Shown here: piece by piece, positions 60,349 through 64,000 of the stretch
Layout of the letters: each line of letters begins with the position of its first letter
Numbering within the stretch: position 1 is the first letter of the stretch
Assembly: GCF_900114445.1 (NCBI RefSeq)
Contig: NZ_FOTB01000003.1
Coordinates: 124,001-188,000 of the forward strand
DNA: 64,000 bases
Direction of reading: 5' to 3'
Source: Salinicoccus halodurans
Lineage (GTDB): Bacteria > Bacillota > Bacilli > Staphylococcales > Salinicoccaceae
The notes under the pieces: model-generated
What the model saw: only the letters and a program-made list of their open reading frames with translations
What the model was told of the DNA's origin: nothing
Databases searched by the model: none
Translations under genes and position numbers: made by a program

Positions 60349-61596
60349 TTATTTCAGAAAATCATGTGCGATTTCATTTGTTTTCGGTGCTCGTTTGAAC
60401 AGGTATTCCCCATTTCTTACTGATGCCAGTACATCGGCACGTTCCCGTATTGCCCCGTAGGCGTCATTGGCATCCAGTACGATGAAGTTGGCGGGCTTGT
60501 CTGATTCGATTCCGTACTGCTCTTCGACCTGCATGACTTTTGCCCCATTGATGGTGACGAGATCGAATGCCTTGTTGATTTCGTCAATATGTGTGTAGTG
60601 TGCGAGATGGATACCATTATCCAGGATGTTCATCATATTGCCGTTACCGAGCGGGTACCAGTAATCAGCGATGGAGTCCTGGGCAAATGCCACTGTATTG
60701 CCGTTTTCAAGCAGTTCCTTCACTCTTGTCAGTCCGCGGCGTTTTGGATAGCTGTCCGTCCTGCCCTGCAGATGGGCATTCTCTGTCGGACATGATATGA
60801 AATTGATATTTGATTCCTTGAACAGCCCCATCATTTTTGCTGCATAGCTGTTATCTGCTGATCCAAAGCTGCACGTATGGCTGGCTGTCGTCTTCTGTCC
60901 GTAGTCCTTTTCCATCACAAGTGCATTCAGGACTTCCAGGAAGCGGCTGTTTGGATCATCATTTTCGTCACAGTGAATATCAATCATCACATCATATTTG
61001 ACTGCAAGATCCACAATCCGCTTCAGTGACTCGGCTCCGTGTTCATAGGAAATTTCAAAATGCGGGATGCCGCCTGCAACGTCTGCGCCCATGTCCAACG
61101 CTTTTTCAAGCAGTTCTTCAGCCCCTTCGAAGCGGAAGAACCCTTCCTGGGGGAATGCGACAAGCTGCAGCGTGACAACCTCTTTCAATTCTTCCCGCAC
61201 CTCAAGCAGCGCTTTCATACCGGTCAATTCAGGGTCTGTGATGTCTACATGGGAACGGATGTACTGTACACCGTGACTGACTTCTTTACGTATGCCTTCC
61301 ATGGCGCGTTCCCTCACCATTTCTTTGGTCAGGGTTTTCTTGTTGTCGCTCCATCTCTGTATCCCTTCGAATAAAGTTCCGGAAATGTTCGCGTTCCCTT
61401 CTCCGAGTCCGGAGAAAATATAATCCAGGTGCAGATGAGGGTCCACGTAAGGAGACAGTACCAACTGGTTTTCCAGGTCGATGACTTCATCGGCATCACC
61501 CAGATTTTTTCCGACTGCTTTGAAATTCCCGTCTTCCACCAGCATTTCGTCTGCTTCGTCCTGACCATAAATACGGGCGTTGATAAATTTCTTCAT
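60349..61596 (-). CDS. Cytosine deaminase-like amidohydrolase
   Basis: A 415-residue metal-dependent deaminase of the CodA group. The metal ligands are in VDPHLHLDY near residue 55, MIDIHCDENDDPNSRF (His and the catalytic Glu/Asp region), TASHTCSF, and AFAQDSIADYWYP. Cytosine, isoguanine or a related ring is the likely substrate. ATG 61596 is 7 nt after AAGGAGG. It is a single gene with no cytosine permease next to it. Confidence 0.9.
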   Translation of the reverse strand: MKKFINARIYGQDEADEMLVEDGNFKAVGKNLGDADEVIDLENQLVLSPYVDPHLHLDYIFSGLGEGNANISGTLFEGIQRWSDNKKTLTKEMVRERAMEGIRKEVSHGVQYIRSHVDITDPELTGMKALLEVREELKEVVTLQLVAFPQEGFFRFEGAEELLEKALDMGADVAGGIPHFEISYEHGAESLKRIVDLAVKYDVMIDIHCDENDDPNSRFLEVLNALVMEKDYGQKTTASHTCSFGSADNSYAAKMMGLFKESNINFISCPTENAHLQGRTDSYPKRRGLTRVKELLENGNTVAFAQDSIADYWYPLGNGNMMNILDNGIHLAHYTHIDEINKAFDLVTINGAKVMQVEEQYGIESDKPANFIVLDANDAYGAIRERADVLASVRNGEYLFKRAPKTNEIAHDFLK

Positions 61597-61631
61597 ATTT
61601 TCTCCTCCTTGATTCATACACTCTAATATTA

Positions 61632-61668
61632 AGAAAACCCATCCGCCAAATCAAGGTTTGAGGATGGG
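61632..61668 (-). terminator. Terminator of the luciferase-like oxidoreductase gene
   Basis: On the minus strand CCCATCC and GGATGGG pair around an 18-nt or so loop and are followed by TTTTCTT. Confidence 0.75.
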
Positions 61669-61690
61669 AGATGTCTTCACGGAACACCGG

Positions 61691-61704
61691 ATTTCCCGGG
61701 TAAT
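61691..61704. repeat. Palindrome ATTTCCCGGGTAAT, copy 4
   Basis: One mismatch from the 14-base palindrome, 2 nt after the stop codon of the gene at 61707. Confidence 0.45.
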
Positions 61705-61706
61705 AT

Positions 61707-62711
61707 TCATTTTGCCATATTTATCTCCGGATTTTTGTGGATGGTCTGTACGGGAGCGAGTGCTTCGATTGTCTGATGCCTCAGGCTTTTATTTTTAGTG
61801 GGCAGATGGAACATCAGCTCATCTATCCCGCTGTTCTGGATATACCACTCCAGTTTTTTCAAAACCTCTTCTTGTGTGCCGATAATGATGTCTGCCTCAA
61901 CTCTCTTTGCTTTCACGGGCTCGTCTGACGCAGCAACAGTGCTTTCAGCCCGCTCTTTACCGTTGACCCTGAGGATTTTGCCACTTTCATGATGTAGTTC
62001 ATACACGACATTCTCTTCTTTTAATTGTGCTTCTATCTCTTTGTCATCTGTGACAATGACAGACAGAGCGACGATGAACTTTCCTGCTTTATTAGCTTTC
62101 CTGTATGCACCGATGCTGTCTTTCAGTTTCTGTCCATCATTGCTGATGAAATGCGCATATATGAAATTGACATTTTCACGGGCGGAAAAAGCGGCGGAAT
62201 CGGGGCTGGATCCGAGAAGAAAGATTTCCGGCGGATTGGAAGTATCCGGCGATGTTTTTAAACCCTGGAATTCTCCTGTATGGGTCTGGTTTACAAAATG
62301 AGTCAGGGCTTTGAATTTATCTGCAAATGACGGCTGCTCTTCCTTAAGTCCGGATCGGAGTGCAGTCGTTGATAAGTGGAGCCCTCCGGGCGCCTTGCCG
62401 ATTCCAAGGTCGACCCTTCCGGGAGCGAGATGGCTCATGAGCTGGAACTGCTCTGCCACTTTAAAAGGATTATAGTGCTGCAGCATTACACCGCCGGACC
62501 CGATATTAATATGTTTAGTATGGGCCAGCAGGTGTGAAATCATGATTTCGGGTGCTGTGCCCGCCAAAGGCTCATTATGATGCTCTGAAACATAATAGCG
62601 CCTGTAGCCGGATTCATCCGCTTTTTTTGCGAGTTCTATCGTATCTTTTATGGAAAGAGCGACAGCCTGCCCTTCCAAAATCGGACTCTGGTTCAGAATT
62701 CCGAATTCCAT
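61707..62711 (-). CDS. LLM-class flavin-dependent oxidoreductase
   Basis: A 334-residue luciferase-like TIM barrel of the YceB/YvbT-like single-component group. It begins MEFGILNQSPI; landmarks are YYVSEHHNEPLAGTAPEIMI, GSGGVMLQHYNPFKVAEQF and RVDLGIGKAPGG. The C-terminal block ADIIIGTQEEVLKKL is typical. The substrate is unknown. GGAG is 7 nt before the ATG. Confidence 0.92.
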   Translation of the reverse strand: MEFGILNQSPILEGQAVALSIKDTIELAKKADESGYRRYYVSEHHNEPLAGTAPEIMISHLLAHTKHINIGSGGVMLQHYNPFKVAEQFQLMSHLAPGRVDLGIGKAPGGLHLSTTALRSGLKEEQPSFADKFKALTHFVNQTHTGEFQGLKTSPDTSNPPEIFLLGSSPDSAAFSARENVNFIYAHFISNDGQKLKDSIGAYRKANKAGKFIVALSVIVTDDKEIEAQLKEENVVYELHHESGKILRVNGKERAESTVAASDEPVKAKRVEADIIIGTQEEVLKKLEWYIQNSGIDELMFHLPTKNKSLRHQTIEALAPVQTIHKNPEINMAK

Positions 62712-62909
62712 ATGACCACTCCTATGTAAAATATTTTACGGATATATGTAAGTGATTGTATAACTGCAGCAATTGCAGGTCAATCATTCCGACCTAAAAA
62801 CTAGGGATTAGTTCAAGAAAGGTTTAAAATATCGAAGCGTATGACTCCCTTAAATGTGATATCATGATTTCCGGGAGTAACCTTCCGGTATTTAAACAAA
62901 GGAAAATTG

Positions 62910-62963
62910 ATGAAGCAACTTATAAAGGAAGACGGTGCATTTTATGGCAAAGCTCTACTATAG
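62910..62963 (+). CDS. Possible 17-codon leader peptide overlapping tdk start
   Basis: ATG at 62910 behind AAAGGAAAATTG opens MKQLIKEDGAFYGKALL, then TAG. It overlaps the first 20 bases of tdk in another frame and contains the only ribosome binding site tdk could use. It could couple or tune tdk translation. Support is positional only. Confidence 0.3.
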   Translation: MKQLIKEDGAFYGKALL

Positions 62964-63519
62964 ATACGGCACGATGCAGAGCAATAAAAGCAATCAGATC
63001 ATTACGACCCATCACCAATATACGACCCAGGGCAAGCAGTGCCTGGCATATTCCACTCCGATTGATACAAGAAGCGGGTTCAAAAAGATCAAATCCAGGG
63101 TCGGACTTGAATTGTTATGTGAATATATCCATGAAAATATCTATGATGAAGTGAAACGCATCCATGAAGAAGCCAAGGTTCACGCCGTCGTTGTGGACGA
63201 AGCCCAGTTTCTTTCCAGAAAAGATATACATAATTTAAGTGATATAGCAGATTATCTGGATATTCCTGTCATCTGCTTTGGTCTGAAGACCAACTTCAAA
63301 GGGGAACTTTTTGAAGGCAGCAAAGTCTTGTTGGAGCTTTCAGATGCGATTGATGAACTGAAAACAATATGCCAGTTCTGTAATAAGAAAGCGACATTAA
63401 ATATGCGGATGCTGGACGGTGTGCCGGTAAACGTGGGTGAGACTATCCAAATGGGAGATGAAGAGTATGTGCCTGTTTGCAGAAAGTGTTACAAGGCACG
63501 TCTCGAGCTTGTAAAATAA
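62944..63519 (+). CDS. tdk: Thymidine kinase with altered P-loop
   Basis: A 191-residue TK1-type enzyme that phosphorylates thymidine. MAKLYYRYGTMQSNKS is the P-loop region, but the last P-loop Gly is Asn14 (G-T-M-Q-S-N-K-S). Walker B is VVVDEAQFLS, the lasso loop is CFGLKTNFKGELFEGSK, and the zinc Cys residues are CQFCNKK and CRKCYK. ATG 62944 is 12 nt from AAGGAAG; GTG 62935 is only 3 nt away. Lys and Ser of the P-loop remain, so activity is likely. Confidence 0.9.
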   Translation: MAKLYYRYGTMQSNKSNQIITTHHQYTTQGKQCLAYSTPIDTRSGFKKIKSRVGLELLCEYIHENIYDEVKRIHEEAKVHAVVVDEAQFLSRKDIHNLSDIADYLDIPVICFGLKTNFKGELFEGSKVLLELSDAIDELKTICQFCNKKATLNMRMLDGVPVNVGETIQMGDEEYVPVCRKCYKARLELVK

Positions 63520-63541
63520 CAGAATAACCATGAACTGCAGG

Positions 63542-63579
63542 ACGGTTAAAGAAAAACTTTCATTCTTTAATCGTTTTTT
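63542..63579 (+). terminator. Terminator of tdk
   Basis: ACGGTTAAAGAA-N9-TTCTTTAATCGTTTTTT, with one G-T pair. Confidence 0.85.
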
Positions 63580-63653
63580 AATTTTTCATTAATCGTACTT
63601 TAGGAGCTGCTTCCTATAATGAAGTTAACAAATAAAACAGGAGGCGTTACAGA

Positions 63654-64000
63654 ATGATTAACAGAAAATATTTATTAGCCGGTGGAATTGCATCAGTACT
63701 ACTCATGGGAGCGTGCTCAAATGTCAGTGCGGATACGAATATGGACTGGGAAGCAGATGGCAACGAAGGTACGGCAAAAGTACAGACGACTGAAGAAGCA
63801 GACATGGAGAAAGTAGAACAGAATGCCCAAAAGGCAGTAGATGAAGCGAAGAAAAATTTTGACGGCAAAGTCACAGATGTCGAGCTTGATGAAGACGACG
63901 GTGTATATTATTACGAAGTTGAGATGAATAATGGCAAGCAGGAATATGAGGTGGACATCAACGCTGAAACTCTGGCAATAATCGAAGAAGATCTGGATGA
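63654..64000 (+). CDS. PepSY-type lipoprotein, 3' end cut by window edge
   Basis: The frame runs off the right edge. The signal peptide MINRKYLLAGGIASVLLMGAC ends in a lipobox Cys. After an acidic, low-complexity linker comes QNAQKAVDEAKKNFDGKVTD, then YYYEVEMNNGKQEYEVDINAE, the pattern of a PepSY domain. Such lipoproteins are common on the Firmicutes surface, and some restrain proteases. AGGAGG is 9 nt before the ATG, and TATAAT at 63615-63620 may be the -10 box. Confidence 0.82.
   Translation, partial: MINRKYLLAGGIASVLLMGACSNVSADTNMDWEADGNEGTAKVQTTEEADMEKVEQNAQKAVDEAKKNFDGKVTDVELDEDDGVYYYEVEMNNGKQEYEVDINAETLAIIEEDLD

Noticed and set aside
1-64000. CRISPR array, tRNA, rRNA or prophage
   Set aside because: No regular repeat-spacer pattern, no cloverleaf or T-loop sequence with matching arms, and no phage structural genes were seen on reading both strands.

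Overview
The window looks like a chromosomal segment of a salt-tolerant member of the Staphylococcaceae, probably close to Salinicoccus/Jeotgalicoccus/Macrococcus. I base this on a qoxABCD quinol oxidase, a class III fructose-1,6-bisphosphatase, an 980-residue-class formate dehydrogenase with its DUF1641 partner, an IsaB-type secreted antigen, an IsdG-type heme oxygenase, two BCCT osmolyte transporters, a SigB-type promoter and AGGAGG ribosome binding sites. The genus is an inference. No rRNA, tRNA, CRISPR array, prophage or intact insertion sequence was seen. Both edge genes are cut: an aldo/keto reductase on the left and a lipoprotein on the right.

Layout. 0-7 kb: aldo/keto reductase, pseudouridine synthase, pterin dehydratase, an XRE regulator with a membrane tail, and a two-gene wall-polymer operon (GT4 glycosyltransferase plus a GT2/glycerophosphotransferase fusion). 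7-17 kb: a nucleoside deaminase, formate dehydrogenase plus DUF1641, a short UvrA paralogue, a CHAP-domain protein, and a P-type ATPase behind a yybP-ykoY (Mn2+) riboswitch with a terminator platform. 17-25 kb: fbp, BCCT transporter, a SigB-type stress protein (DUF2382), thioesterase, LysR regulator and an SDR-like protein.

25-33 kb is an iron region. A near-consensus Fur box at 29243-29261 sits between two divergent transcripts. Both begin with the same two-gene module: an A-type protein followed by a B-type protein. The minus-strand copy continues into a FecB/FecCD/FecE-type ABC importer. These four A/B proteins (27953-28558, 28536-29180, 29308-29937, 29934-30539) have no function I recognise and are my main candidate for an undescribed system. 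A 2-oxoglutarate/Fe dioxygenase and an IsdG-type heme oxygenase follow nearby.

33-43 kb: a MocR regulator facing a LysE-type exporter with a perfect operator-like inverted repeat between them, modAB without modC, a frameshifted CxxC-20-CxxC gene, an acetamidase/formamidase, the second BCCT transporter, a 56-residue membrane peptide gene, and a TetR / DsbA-like / YdhR-type monooxygenase group. 43-55 kb: DUF418 protein, TetR pair, NAD(P)HX repair enzyme, UspA plus SulP anion transporter, a serine-recombinase homologue that lacks its catalytic residues, and qoxABCD. 55-64 kb: dhaKLM, aldehyde dehydrogenase, IsaB-like protein, cytosine-deaminase-like amidohydrolase, a luciferase-like oxidoreductase, and thymidine kinase.

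Starts were adjusted from the longest open frame where a ribosome binding site clearly favoured an internal codon. Functions rest on motif recognition; no database search was run.
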